Shown here piece by piece: positions 9,601-18,284 of a stretch of 64,000 nucleotides of DNA. Numbering within the stretch: the stretch's first letter is position 1; each line of letters starts with the position of its first letter. The notes under the pieces were generated by a model, which made no database searches, was not told where the DNA came from, and was given only the letters and a program-made list of their open reading frames with translations. Where the stretch lies: the NCBI GenBank assembly GCA_030431455.1, contig JAUIJE010000002.1:567294-631293 (forward strand), in the 5' to 3' direction. The DNA comes from a bacterium (GTDB lineage Bacteria > Myxococcota > UBA727 > JAUIJE01). The position numbers and the translations under genes are program-made.

Positions 9601-12452
9601 TGCCCTTTTATGACTTGGCCGAGGTCACCCACCGGGACGCCACCGTGGAGAGCTGGACCCACAACCCCGGCGGGGCCGTGGTCAGCCACACCGACCGGAC
9701 CGGCCACACCTGGATCACCACCTACGACGGGCGTGGTCGCCCGGTGAGCGCCACCGCCCCGGTCGGGGGCACCACCGAGTGGACGTACAACGACGACGAC
9801 ACCGTGGCCACGATGCGCGATGCGTCGGGAGACGAGACCGCCTACACCTACGATGGGCTGTTCCGCGTGGTGGCGGTGACGCGGCCCGACGCCCTGACCG
9901 AGACGTTCACCCACGACGACGGCGATCGGCTGCTCACCGCCACCGACGCGCGGGGCGCCACCACCACCCTCACCTATGACGACAACGGCAACCTGGTCGA
10001 CATCGAGTCCCGCGACGGCGAACACACCACGCTCACCTACGACAACAACGACCGCGTCTCGTCGACCACCGACCGGGGCGGTCAGACCCGAACCATGACC
10101 TACGACGAGAAGGGGCGCCTCGCCAGCCAGGTCGCGGGCAACGGGAGCACCGTGGGCTATGGCTACGACGTGCGCGACCGGGTGGTCGCCCGCACCGACG
10201 GCGCCGGCCAGACCTGGCCGGTCACGCGCTACGACGAGGGCCGCCTGCAGAGCGCGGCCAACCCCCTCGGCGAGACCAAGACCTACACCACCGACGCGGT
10301 CGACAACGTCACTGCGATCACAAGCGCGGCCGGCCGCACCAAGGCCATGGACTACGACCCCATGCAGCGTCTCACCGGGGTCACCCCCGACGCGGGCCCG
10401 GCGAACACCCTGGGCTACGACGCCGCCGGCCGGCTCACCTCGACGCAGATCGATTCGCTCACCCTCACCCTCGAGCGCGACGCGGCGGGGCGGATCACCG
10501 CGCGCATCGATCCCCTCGGTGAGCGTTGGGAGCGCACCTACGACGATGAGCACCGGCTCGCGTCCCGCACCGACCCCGTCGGGAATGTCACAGGATACAC
10601 GTACGACGCCCTCGACCGCGTCGGCACCCTGACCTACCCCGGCGGCCTCGGCACGCTGGCCGTGACCTACGACGAAAACAGCAACCCCACCGCGCGCACC
10701 TACAGCGACGGGCTCACCCTGTCCGCGACCTACGACGCCGAAGACCGCCTGCTCACCACCGACGGCGTGGCGTTTGCGTATGACGCCAACGGGGACCTCA
10801 CCGACAGCAACGGGCTCGTCATCGCCCGCGACGGGTACGGCCGCATCACCAGCGTGACCTACGACGTGGGCAAGACCGTGAGCTACACCTACGACGGGCG
10901 CGGCCTGGTCGAGACCGTCACCGACTGGACCAGCGGCACCACGACGTTGAGCTACGACGACGCCGGGCGTTTGGTCGGCATCGCCCGGCCCAACAGCGTC
11001 GACACCAGCTACACCCTCGACGCCGACGGCCTGGTCACCGGCATCGCGCACGGGGCTGGCTATGCCCTGTCTCTGACCCGGGACGAAGCCGGTCGCATCG
11101 TCGCCGCCGACCGGCCCGCGCCCCCCGCGGTGGCGGACCTGCCTCCCGACCTCGACGACACCTACGACGCGGCCGCCCAGAACGTGTCCAAGACCTGGGA
11201 CGCGATGGGCCGCCTGACCGCGGACGGCGCCGCGGGCTACACCTGGGATTTGGCCTCTCGGCTTGTCGCCACCGACGCGTCCGGCACCGCGACGTCGTAC
11301 AGCTACGACGGCCTCGGCCTGCTCACCGGGGCCGACGACGGCGCCACCGCCGAGACCTACGTGTGGAACCACGCGCTGGCTTTGCCCGCCATCGCGGTGC
11401 GCGCGGTGGGGGGCACCGACGCGGACTACTACGTGCACCTCCCCGACGGGCGCCTGCTTTACCGCATCGACGCGGTCACCGGGGCGCGGGTGTTTTTTCA
11501 CCATGACGAGCGGGGCAACACCGTGCTGCTCACCGGCGACGATGGGAGCACCCTCGGCGCGTATGCCTATGGGCCGTTCGGCGAGGTGTTGGCCCACACC
11601 GGAGCAGATACATTGTTCGCCTGGCAGGGGGCGTATGGGCTGTTGACCGCTCCCGGCGGGCTCACCTACGTGCGCGCGCGCTGGTACCGGGCCGACCTGG
11701 CCCGTTTCATCAGCCGCGATATGGTGACAAGCGCCCGCGTCACCAACATCAACCCCTACCAGTACGCGTCCCAGCGCCCGCTGTCCCGGGTGGACGTCGA
11801 CGGGGCGGAGGACCGGCAGACCAGCCAGTTCCTCGACATCTCCGCCCCCCACCTGGCCAAACGGGTGAACGAGCTTCAGGCCGCCCTGGCCCGGGGCGAT
11901 TACCGCGCGGTGCCCCGGCTCAGCGACAAGGTCCTCGCCGCCGCGCGGCGGGTGGCGGCAGATGCACACGCCGCGGAGACGGTCCGTCGCTCGAACGAGC
12001 ACGCGAGCGAGCTGTCCCGAAAGCAGGCCCGGGAACGATGGGGGTCCAGCGGGAGCGGATGGGGCGCCGGGCTGGTGATGGGCGAGCTTCTGGATGCGGT
12101 CGCGGCCGACCGGGAAGAGGAGGCGACCCCGTGCCCGGTGGACGTGGATGTTCCGCCGGTGACGCCGCCGGAGCCGCCGGAGCCCAAGTCTCTGGTGGAT
12201 CCCAACGCAGAACAGCAGCCCTCGGTGGTGGATGAGCTTGGCGGTCATCCCGGCATCTACGGGATCCTCAAAGAGCTCCCCGATCCGGACAAGAAGACCG
12301 AGATCAAGCCTCTGCCTGAGGGGGCGATCATCCCGGCGGGTGACGGCGCCCCCCGCCGTCGTCCGCCCCCCACCCCGCCGCCGCTCGATGACATCACCCA
12401 GGACGACGGCAGCGTGGTCTCGGAGCTGGGGGGCATCGTGGTCCTGTCGTAA
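6612..12452 (+). CDS. giant secreted beta-helix and RHS/YD-repeat protein with internal MYXO-CTERM-like segment
   Basis: 1946 aa. In order: signal peptide (1-21); one YD repeat (27-58); a Cys-rich part (60-115); a (Gly-Asp)n tract (about 118-147) and a shorter one (about 172-182); a MYXO-CTERM-like tail with Cys187-Gly-Cys189, a hydrophobic run and RRRR (218-221); a second hydrophobic segment ending in Ala-Gln-Ala (240-242) like another signal peptide; a right-handed beta-helix (about 245-570) of short N/G-rich coils; a Cys/Asp block with DTVDDDCDGLDD; an RHS entry motif TATGELF; about 1000 residues of YD repeats (Tyr-Asp-x-x-Gly-Arg); and an RHS core ending near FISRDMVTSARVTNINPYQY (1699 on). 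The last 213 residues are unique and Pro-rich. RHS shells encapsulate C-terminal domains; I recognise no toxin fold and no immunity gene follows. Confidence 0.9.
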   Translation: MKHLGWSFVLAGFLSHGGAQAAPAAYQYDEGGRLVVAVQHGVAIQYSWDDNGSLLSKTSCAGACLVDGACYAEGEASPDDGCQLCQAGADVFGWTAAAEDAPCPGGTCQAGVCVPAGDGDGDGDGDGDGDGDGDGDGDGDGDGDGDGDWPPDGGLEEPSDGGAADSGSSGDGDGDGDGDGDVAGDGCGCSAAPGGSRSPAWPGGGLALLLMGLVLGGRRRRGAAWWPVGLALWGLAAPGAQAAEIIVCPPGSSGDDCAAMSVADGLAAADDHDTIVIRAGTYNESGLISPSGVSPLTIRAENPSSFDTVTIDAGGADGILRLFADVTVEGITFRNGNSPNGSGAALSANSTDIVVRNCLFEDNSTGLNGGAISSESGTVHVSNSTFRRNHADRTGGAVRSNRRMTIVNSVFEENTASGSTFSAGGAVTGRADGEINILDSHFLNNSAARTAGTTDGGAINLLSGTYVYPCRVNNSTFDNNTLGGSGGRGGAIRANCLAFITANTFSNNGVNVTGVANGGAVNVADANSAVIANAFDNNFVTTPDLNNARGGAVYCGSNNIAVSPTPAGNTPNETYGCECTPDATRSCNTSLPGACAVGSQTCLATGTWDLCGADTPAAPREDCTDTVDDDCDGLDDTADDNCAAPGSTTTGNLPNSDCDGEPINTATGELFHAFAPDIDLGGLIPVRFARYYASGLLDDGRVSSLGDNWRHTYEWQLSTIVNGYEVVTPAGRVLRFLSDGTIPYRLQGSQKPPFKAEAQGDLFWVGDPRTGLVYGFETDGSGRLLFIEDGFGNRLTLSYAGNDLLAVDDGRGRSLTFAYDGVNGRIASVDDGTRTVSYGYTGDDLTAVTDLRGFTTTYAYVGTSLLTSFVRPEGNTPWSQTWDAGNGQVLVQTDGHGVTTSFAYDAAAGTTTITDALGETKEHNHLLSGEAAGEVSEDDSAVSRTYDSAGRILTVTDRQGRTTARSYDEASGQLASVTHPDGTTTSFAYAVRSVRGVPFYDLAEVTHRDATVESWTHNPGGAVVSHTDRTGHTWITTYDGRGRPVSATAPVGGTTEWTYNDDDTVATMRDASGDETAYTYDGLFRVVAVTRPDALTETFTHDDGDRLLTATDARGATTTLTYDDNGNLVDIESRDGEHTTLTYDNNDRVSSTTDRGGQTRTMTYDEKGRLASQVAGNGSTVGYGYDVRDRVVARTDGAGQTWPVTRYDEGRLQSAANPLGETKTYTTDAVDNVTAITSAAGRTKAMDYDPMQRLTGVTPDAGPANTLGYDAAGRLTSTQIDSLTLTLERDAAGRITARIDPLGERWERTYDDEHRLASRTDPVGNVTGYTYDALDRVGTLTYPGGLGTLAVTYDENSNPTARTYSDGLTLSATYDAEDRLLTTDGVAFAYDANGDLTDSNGLVIARDGYGRITSVTYDVGKTVSYTYDGRGLVETVTDWTSGTTTLSYDDAGRLVGIARPNSVDTSYTLDADGLVTGIAHGAGYALSLTRDEAGRIVAADRPAPPAVADLPPDLDDTYDAAAQNVSKTWDAMGRLTADGAAGYTWDLASRLVATDASGTATSYSYDGLGLLTGADDGATAETYVWNHALALPAIAVRAVGGTDADYYVHLPDGRLLYRIDAVTGARVFFHHDERGNTVLLTGDDGSTLGAYAYGPFGEVLAHTGADTLFAWQGAYGLLTAPGGLTYVRARWYRADLARFISRDMVTSARVTNINPYQYASQRPLSRVDVDGAEDRQTSQFLDISAPHLAKRVNELQAALARGDYRAVPRLSDKVLAAARRVAADAHAAETVRRSNEHASELSRKQARERWGSSGSGWGAGLVMGELLDAVAADREEEATPCPVDVDVPPVTPPEPPEPKSLVDPNAEQQPSVVDELGGHPGIYGILKELPDPDKKTEIKPLPEGAIIPAGDGAPRRRPPPTPPPLDDITQDDGSVVSELGGIVVLS
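6963..7053 (+). repeat. (Gly-Asp)n-coding hexamer tract in the RHS gene
   Basis: GGN-GAY codons repeated about 15 times, with a second short tract at 7123-7156. A linker between the Cys-rich part and the MYXO-CTERM-like tail. Such DNA is prone to slippage, so copy number probably varies between strains. Confidence 0.85.
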
Positions 12453-12513
12453 GGCGGAGAGCTTTCGGCTTCACCCCGGCGCGGCTAGGGTCCGGGTTGA
12501 CCCGGGAGGCGCG

Positions 12514-13392
12514 GTGGCCACGTTTGTGGTGGACAAAGAGACCACGTTGCTCGCGTACATGCTCGCGCAGGAGCCGGGCATGAAGCGGGCCACGGCGAAG
12601 ACGCGCCTCAAGCACGGGGCGGTCACCGTCAACGGCGCGGTGGCCACCCGGCACGACGCGTCTTTGCAAACAGGCGACGTGGTCGAGATGCACCGGCGCG
12701 GGACCGGGGTGCAAAAGCAAAGCCCCCGGGCGCTCAAGATTGTGCGCCAGACGAACGATTGGGTGGTGGTGGAAAAGCCTCCGGGCCTTCTGAGTGTGCC
12801 CACCGACGACGGGGGGCCCCGGCAGCGGACCGCGCTCACCGAGGCGATGAAAGCGCTGGGCACGGATCGCCCCCTCTACGCTTGTCACCGTTTGGACAAG
12901 GACACGAGCGGGCTGTTGTTGCTCGCCAAGTCCGCGAAAATCCAACAGCACTTTTTCGACACCTGGGACGGGGTCGAGAAACGGTACGCGGCCGTGGTCG
13001 AGGGCCACCCGGTGCCCGAGCGCGGCGAGATCGATGTGCCGCTGTACGACCACCCCGAGTCGCTCATGGCCGTGCCTTCGCGCGGTCCCGACGCCAAAGA
13101 GGCGCTCACCCGCTACCGGGTGCAGGACAAAGGGCCCGAGCGCGCCCTGGTGGACATCGACCTCGTCACCGGGCGGCGTCACCAAATCCGCTCACATTTC
13201 AAGGACATTGGGCACCCCCTGTGCGGCGATCCCCGTTACGGCCGGGGCAAACGCACCGGGCCGCGGCTTTGCCTGCACGCCAGCGCGTTGGTCTTTCAAG
13301 ACCCCGCGTCGTCGAGGAAGGTGGCGCTCAAGAGCCCACCGCCCAAACTTTTTTTCCGGATCCTGCACCAGGTCGATCAAGCCGACGCTTGA
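12514..13392 (+). CDS. RluA-family pseudouridine synthase with S4 domain
   Basis: 292 aa from GTG 12514, 4 bases after GGAGG. The N-terminal S4 RNA-binding domain covers about 15-75 (MKRATAKTRLKHGAVTVNGA). The catalytic domain has HRLDKDTSGLLLLAK, with the Asp that attacks uridine C6, and later RRHQIRSHFKDIGHPLCGDP and LHASALVF, all standard for RluA/RluC/RluD enzymes. It modifies uridines in rRNA or tRNA; which site cannot be told. It starts 61 bases after the RHS gene. Confidence 0.9.
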   Translation: MATFVVDKETTLLAYMLAQEPGMKRATAKTRLKHGAVTVNGAVATRHDASLQTGDVVEMHRRGTGVQKQSPRALKIVRQTNDWVVVEKPPGLLSVPTDDGGPRQRTALTEAMKALGTDRPLYACHRLDKDTSGLLLLAKSAKIQQHFFDTWDGVEKRYAAVVEGHPVPERGEIDVPLYDHPESLMAVPSRGPDAKEALTRYRVQDKGPERALVDIDLVTGRRHQIRSHFKDIGHPLCGDPRYGRGKRTGPRLCLHASALVFQDPASSRKVALKSPPPKLFFRILHQVDQADA

Positions 13393-13416
13393 CCCCGGAT
13401 CGGGTTTGCCTACAAC
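13389..13416 (+). promoter_or_regulatory. candidate sigma70-type promoter for hsp20
   Basis: TTGACC (13389-13394) and TACAAC (13411-13416) separated by 16 bases, overlapping the stop of the pseudouridine synthase gene and about 80 bases before the hsp20 ATG. No CIRCE-type inverted repeat is visible. Confidence 0.45.
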
Positions 13417-13495
13417 CGGGATGTCAACGGATTGGGGCCAAGCCCCACGAATCACCCACATCTCCCTCGGGGAGAAGAGACACAAAGGAGACATC

Positions 13496-13942
13496 ATGTT
13501 GACGCGTTATGACCCCTTCGACGACATGTTCCGTCTGTCCCGGGCGCTCTTTTCCACTGGTGCCAATGGGACTGAGCGAAAAGCCAGCTTCAGCCCGGCG
13601 GTGGAAATCGAAGACACCAAGGACGCGATGTTCGTCCGCGCCGAGCTTCCCGGGATGAAAGAAGACGACATCCACGTTGAGGTCGACAAGAATTTGCTCA
13701 CCCTCAAAGGCGAGCGCACCTACGAAGAAAAGCAGGAAGCCGAGGGTTGGGTACGCAGCGAGCGCAGCTACGGCACCTTCGCCCGCCAGTTCACCTTGCC
13801 GGACACGGTCGACGGTGACGCGGCCGAGGCTCACCTCGAAGACGGGGTGTTGACCCTGCGCTTCCCCAAAAAGGAGCTGCCCAAGGCCAAACGCATTGCC
13901 ATTGGCGGCGGCACCTCCAAGTCCCTACCCCACGCTGCTTAA
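13496..13942 (+). CDS. small heat shock protein, Hsp20/alpha-crystallin family
   Basis: 148 aa. N-terminal YDPFDDMFRLSRALF, an alpha-crystallin domain from about 40 to 135 (FSPAVEIEDTKDAMFVRAEL, PGMKEDDIHVEVD) and the family signature in EDGVLTLRFPKKE. ATP-independent cytoplasmic holdase that binds unfolding proteins. The start follows AAAGGAG by 5 bases. It has its own promoter candidate and a strong terminator, so it is probably a single transcript. Confidence 0.93.
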   Translation: MLTRYDPFDDMFRLSRALFSTGANGTERKASFSPAVEIEDTKDAMFVRAELPGMKEDDIHVEVDKNLLTLKGERTYEEKQEAEGWVRSERSYGTFARQFTLPDTVDGDAAEAHLEDGVLTLRFPKKELPKAKRIAIGGGTSKSLPHAA

Positions 13943-13956
13943 ATCACAGCAAGGGG

Positions 13957-14000
13957 GGCGCCGCCCGGACCCCACCCCCGACGGGCGGCGCCTTTTCTTT
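13957..14000 (+). terminator. rho-independent terminator after hsp20
   Basis: Perfect 10-bp stem GGCGCCGCCC (13957-13966) with GGGCGGCGCC (13983-13992), loop of 16, followed directly by TTTTCTTT. Confidence 0.88.
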
Positions 14001-14044
14001 CCTCCCCCGCGCCCAACCCGGTGCCGTCGCGCTAGACTGCCCGG

Positions 14045-15247
14045 GTGGGGCGTTTTTTTTGGCTTGTCGGCATCCTGTGGGGCCTCGCCGGTCCCGCGCA
14101 GGCGGCGCGCGGTGAGGTCCACGACTACGCCACGTTGATGCGGCGGTTGCCGCGCAAGACCGGGCCCCGGGTCGAGCGCCTGCGGGCGTTCGCCGCCGAC
14201 CAGCGGTTGCGCATCTCCGATCGCATCCGCGCGGGGCGTGAGCTGTTGCGTCTGCTCGACGAGGACGACCCCGCTCGGGTGCAGGTTCTGCTCGACCAGG
14301 CGGTGCTGTTTGGCGTGGCGCACTCTCGCCGCGAGCGGACCCGGGCCCTTTTCGCGGCCGAGGAGCGCGCGGCCCAGCACCGCGATCCGGTCACCGCCCA
14401 GGCCGCGCGTACGGTGCGCGAGACCGACGAACGGTTGCGCACCCTCTCGGAAATGATGGAGAGCCGGCTGCGCCGGGACGACGACACCGCGCTCACCCCC
14501 GACGAGGCCGCGCTGCAGGTGGCGATCCAGCGGGGCGCGGCGGCGTACGATCGCATCGGGGACGTCTACGGCGCGACCGGGCTGCGCATCGTGTTGGCCC
14601 GGCTCAAAGAAGCGACCGGCGCGACCCTGCCCGACGTGCTCGCCGCCTACACCCGGTTGTTGCGGGCGGGCGGCAACGGCCGCGACACCGCCCACCTGCG
14701 CCAAGAGGTGCGCCGGGCCCGGGCCCGCGTGCTCGAGCACATGGGCGAACGCAAAGAGGCGGTGCACGAGAGCCTCATCGCGGACCGGATGGTGGTGGTG
14801 CCGGCCACGCGCCCCGCGTTCGACAAGGTCGAGCGCACCATTTACGACAAGAGCCGCCACACCGAACAGCTCTGCCACCGGGTGCGGTTGTTTGGCGTGC
14901 ACTGCGACGAGGTCCAGCAGCAGGAGATGGACAACGTCGTGTACTACGACTACACGCGCGATCCCGCCCGTACGACCCTGGGCCCCGACGTGCTCGACCG
15001 CACGTACGACGAGTACGGGGGGTTGTTGCAGGCGTGCGTGACCGAGCAGAAGAGCGCGGGCGGTGAGGCGGTTCGGATCGAATGGCAGGTCACCGCCCAG
15101 GGCCGGGTCGATCACGTGGTGGTGCGGCCCGCGGCGCTGCAGGACGGCCCACTGGGCAGATGTGCCCGAGACGCGTTGGCGATCTTCCGCTATCCACGAT
15201 CACAAGAGGGCGGAAGCCACGTGCACCGGGTGCTCTCGCCGCAATGA
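14045..15247 (+). CDS. secreted protein with AgmX/TonB-like C-terminal domain
   Basis: 400 aa from a GTG start. Signal peptide (RFFWLVGILWGLAGPAQAA). A long Arg/Glu/Ala-rich helical middle, then a region with five Tyr/Asp-rich turns (DNVVYYDYTRDPARTT). The last ~70 residues (VRIEWQVTAQGRVDHVVVRP, then LGRCARDALAIFRYPRSQEGG) follow the pattern of the AgmX/PglI or TonB-type C-terminal domain, where a Cys and a [FY]P motif sit before the last strand. It is periplasmic or surface exposed; partner unknown. It converges with the repeat-protein gene over a shared hairpin. Confidence 0.7.
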   Translation: MGRFFWLVGILWGLAGPAQAARGEVHDYATLMRRLPRKTGPRVERLRAFAADQRLRISDRIRAGRELLRLLDEDDPARVQVLLDQAVLFGVAHSRRERTRALFAAEERAAQHRDPVTAQAARTVRETDERLRTLSEMMESRLRRDDDTALTPDEAALQVAIQRGAAAYDRIGDVYGATGLRIVLARLKEATGATLPDVLAAYTRLLRAGGNGRDTAHLRQEVRRARARVLEHMGERKEAVHESLIADRMVVVPATRPAFDKVERTIYDKSRHTEQLCHRVRLFGVHCDEVQQQEMDNVVYYDYTRDPARTTLGPDVLDRTYDEYGGLLQACVTEQKSAGGEAVRIEWQVTAQGRVDHVVVRPAALQDGPLGRCARDALAIFRYPRSQEGGSHVHRVLSPQ

Positions 15248-15284
15248 CCAAGACCCCGGGACGCGGTGCACCCCGGGGCCTTGG
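15248..15284. terminator. hairpin between convergent genes
   Basis: CCAAGACCCCGGG (15248-15260) pairs with CCCGGGGCCTTGG (15272-15284), 12 of 13 bases, loop of 11. It starts one base after the upstream stop and lies 11 bases before the opposing stop. There is no T run, so it may need Rho or act as a 3'-end block for both genes. Confidence 0.6.
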
Positions 15285-15295
15285 GGTGGGCGCGC

Positions 15296-18235
15296 TCAGA
15301 TGCGCAAGAACTGCGAGAGCAGCGCCACCCGGCTGCAGTCCGGCGCGGCCGCGAACGCCATCCGCCCGAGCATGTCCCCGTACTCCCGGGGCGAACACCC
15401 GAACTGGCCTTGGTCCCGGGCCCGCTCGGCCGCACCTTCGTACACGTTCCAGGCGGCGAGGGCTTCGGGGGTGAGGCGCGACTTGTTCTGGTCGACCCAC
15501 TGGGCGAGGTCCTCGTACTCCCGGCCGAACGCCTTGCCGTCGAGGTCCGCGGTCCCCCATGTCACGGCACCGATGAGGGCATCGCTGCCGATGGGGCCCT
15601 TCTGGGCGTCGAGCAGCTCGCACGCCACCGCCGACGACGCGTCCCGGTAGCCACAGCTTTTGAGCTCGGACTTCATCGCCGCGTACTCGCTCGCGGGGAT
15701 GCCGGTGTGGCCACGGCGCTGGGCCGACTCCGCATAGCGCTCGTAGGTGCGCCACTTGGCCTTGGCCCCGCCCGACAGGCTCTCCCAGTTCTCGTTCACG
15801 TACTTCGACAGGTCCGCGTACTCTTTGCCCGCGGCTTGGCTGTCGAGGTCAGAGGTGCCGTCGAGAATGGCCTTCTCCATCGCGTCCGCGCTCACCGGCT
15901 TCGGACCGGCCTTGAGCCCTTCGATGGCCGCGCCCGACGACTTGTCTTGGTAGCCCGCGACCTTCATGTCCGCGACCATCTTGTTGTAGTCGCTGACGGG
16001 AATGCCGGTCTTGCCTTTGGCTTGGAACTTCTTGGCGCAGTCTTCGTACACCTCCCATTTCGCCTTGGCCTCAGGGGACAGTTGGTCCCCGTGGGCGTCG
16101 ACGAACTTCTTGAGGTCCGCGTACTCCTTGCCCGCGGCTTGCGCGTCGAGGTCCTTGGTCCCGTCGATGATCGCCTTTTGGAAGTCATCGCCGGAGATGG
16201 GCTTGTTCGCGCTGTGCAGCGACTCCACCGCTTGGCCCGCGGAGGCGTCTTGGTACCCGGCCTTCTTCATGTCCGCGACCATCTTGTTGTAGTCGCCGAC
16301 GGGGATGCCGGTCTTGCCTTGGCATTGGGCTTTCTGCGCGGCTTGGTTGTACACCCGCCATTTGGCCTTGGCGTCGGGGGACAGCTTGTCCCAGTTTTGG
16401 GTGACAAACTTGTTGAGGTCCCGGTACTCCTTGCCCGCGGCTTGGCTGTCCAGGTCTTTGGTGGCGTCGATGATGGCCTTCTCGACGTCCTTGCCCGAGT
16501 AGGGCTGCGGCTTGGTCTTGAGGCCCTCGATGGCCGCGCCCGCGGTCTTGTCTTCGTAGTTCGGGGTTTGCGGTTTGGGGGTCTCGACCGGTTGCAGCGG
16601 TTCGCTTTTGGCCCCTTTCATCTCTTGCACCATCTTGCAGTAGTCCCCCACGGGGATGCCGGTGCGGCCGGCCGCGCGGTGCTTCTTCGCGTACTTCTTG
16701 TACACATTGAACTTCGCCCGGGCCTCGGGCGACATCTCGCTCCAGTTCTCCCGGGCCCAGTTGGACAGATCCTTGAACTCGCCGCCGGCGGCGTTGTTGT
16801 CGAGGTCTTTGGTGGCATCGACGATGGCTTGTTCCATCGCCGCGCCGCTGACCGGCCGGGGTTGTTGTTCGAGGCGCTCGATGGCTTGGCCCGCGCTCTT
16901 GTCGTGGTAGCCCGCTTCCTTCATCGCCCCCTTCATCGCGCCGTAGAGCGGCCCGGGGATGCCGGACAGGCCGAACATCTTGCACAGCTGCGCGGTCTGG
17001 GCGTACACGCGGTATTTCGCGCGAGCGCCCGGGGTCATGTCCTTCCAGTTCTCCTTCACGAAGTCGCGGAAGTCAGCGAACTCTTTGCCCGCGGCTTGGC
17101 CGTCCCAGTCTTTGGTGCCGTTGATGATCGCGTCTTCCATCGCCTCGGCGGAGATGGGCTTTTTGCCGTTCTTGAGGCCTTCAATGGCATTGCCCGCGCT
17201 GGTGTCGCGGTAGCCGGCGGCCTTCATGTCCGCGAGCATGTCTTTGTATTCGCCCATGGGAATGCCGGACTGTCCTTTGGCTTGGCACTCTTTGGCTTTG
17301 TTCTCGTAGATCGCCCACTTCTTCTTGGCCTGGGGGGTGAGCTGGTTCCAGTTGGCCTTGATGTACTTGTTGAGGTCGGCGAACTCTTTGCCCGCGGCTT
17401 GGGCGTCGAGGTCCTTGGTCGCGTTCTCCACCGCGGTCTGGAGCTTGTCCCCGGTGATGGGGTTGCCTTGGGCGCGGAGGTCTTCGATGGCTTTGCCCGC
17501 GGAGGCGTCTTGGTAGCCCGCGGCGGCCATGTCCTTCTTCATTTGGTTGTACTCAGCCATGGGGATGCCGGATTGGCCCCGGCATTTGCAGCGCTGCACG
17601 GTTTGTTCGTAGACGCGCCACTTGGCCTTGGCATTGGGGCTGAGGTGGTTCCAGTTGCTCTTCACGTATTTCGACAGGTCGTTGTACTCGCGGCCCGCGG
17701 CCTGGCTGTCGAGGTCCTTGGTGCCATCGATGATGGCCTTCTCGAGGGCCTCCCCCGAGATCGGGTGCGGCTGCTTTTTCAGCCCTTCCACCGCCGCGCC
17801 CGAGGACGCGTCTTGGTACTTCGGCTTGCACACCAACTTGTCGGTGTTGGCCGCGACTTTGTCCGAGACCACCTTCATGCGCGACAGGGTTGCTTGGTAA
17901 AGCGTGTTGGGGATGCCGGTCTGGCCCTTGGCGGTCTGGTGGGCGGCCACGTCGTCGAAGACCTTCCAGGCCGCTTTCGCCTCCGGGGTCATCTTGTCCC
18001 AGTTGGACTCGACGAACTTGCTGAGGTCTTTGTGTTCTTGGCCGGCGGCCTGCGCGTCTTTGTCCGAGGTGGCGCGGTGCACGAGCCCGATGAGCTCGTC
18101 GCCAGAGATTTTGTGATTGGGGTCCCCGGCCAACTTGCGCTCCTCGGCGCGGATGGCGCGACGAGCAGAGTTGTCGCGGTAGGTGTTGGGCTTTTTGGGA
18201 GCAGACTTGACGCAAGAGGAACGAACTTGGGCCAT
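15296..18235 (-). CDS. nine-fold ~101-residue repeat protein, unknown family
   Basis: 979 aa; ATG 6 bases after AGGAGA. No signal peptide, lipobox or membrane segment. After a basic N terminus (MAQVRSSCVKSAPKKPNTYR) the protein is nine tandem copies of a ~101-residue unit; the first copy is divergent and the last ends the protein. The unit reads D[AK]S[AS]G.A[IV]E.L, P[IV]S[GA], [KE].A[IV]..[GA]TKDLD.QAAG.E[YF].DL, then NW..[LM][ST]P.A[KR]AKW.VY, then G.[ST]GIP..[DE]Y..M..[DE]M. Cysteines occur at one loop. Charged, helical and lysine-rich, it looks like an elongated solenoid. I recognise no family. The opposite strand is also open over the whole length because of codon bias; that is a shadow. 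Confidence 0.85.
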   Translation of the reverse strand: MAQVRSSCVKSAPKKPNTYRDNSARRAIRAEERKLAGDPNHKISGDELIGLVHRATSDKDAQAAGQEHKDLSKFVESNWDKMTPEAKAAWKVFDDVAAHQTAKGQTGIPNTLYQATLSRMKVVSDKVAANTDKLVCKPKYQDASSGAAVEGLKKQPHPISGEALEKAIIDGTKDLDSQAAGREYNDLSKYVKSNWNHLSPNAKAKWRVYEQTVQRCKCRGQSGIPMAEYNQMKKDMAAAGYQDASAGKAIEDLRAQGNPITGDKLQTAVENATKDLDAQAAGKEFADLNKYIKANWNQLTPQAKKKWAIYENKAKECQAKGQSGIPMGEYKDMLADMKAAGYRDTSAGNAIEGLKNGKKPISAEAMEDAIINGTKDWDGQAAGKEFADFRDFVKENWKDMTPGARAKYRVYAQTAQLCKMFGLSGIPGPLYGAMKGAMKEAGYHDKSAGQAIERLEQQPRPVSGAAMEQAIVDATKDLDNNAAGGEFKDLSNWARENWSEMSPEARAKFNVYKKYAKKHRAAGRTGIPVGDYCKMVQEMKGAKSEPLQPVETPKPQTPNYEDKTAGAAIEGLKTKPQPYSGKDVEKAIIDATKDLDSQAAGKEYRDLNKFVTQNWDKLSPDAKAKWRVYNQAAQKAQCQGKTGIPVGDYNKMVADMKKAGYQDASAGQAVESLHSANKPISGDDFQKAIIDGTKDLDAQAAGKEYADLKKFVDAHGDQLSPEAKAKWEVYEDCAKKFQAKGKTGIPVSDYNKMVADMKVAGYQDKSSGAAIEGLKAGPKPVSADAMEKAILDGTSDLDSQAAGKEYADLSKYVNENWESLSGGAKAKWRTYERYAESAQRRGHTGIPASEYAAMKSELKSCGYRDASSAVACELLDAQKGPIGSDALIGAVTWGTADLDGKAFGREYEDLAQWVDQNKSRLTPEALAAWNVYEGAAERARDQGQFGCSPREYGDMLGRMAFAAAPDCSRVALLSQFLRI

Positions 18236-18284
18236 GGGATTTCTCCTGAGTTGAACAGTGATGTGCGCGAAGAGGTGTGTCGGC

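Noticed and set aside
8691-12248. 1185-codon open frame on the minus strand opposite the RHS gene
   Set aside because: It mirrors the codon-biased RHS frame; it has no domain or ribosome site, and its sequence is the expected Val/Gly/Arg-rich antisense of high-GC coding DNA.
11806-12452. Toxin-immunity pair at the end of the RHS gene
   Set aside because: No toxin motif is visible, and the next gene is a complete pseudouridine synthase with its own conserved active site.
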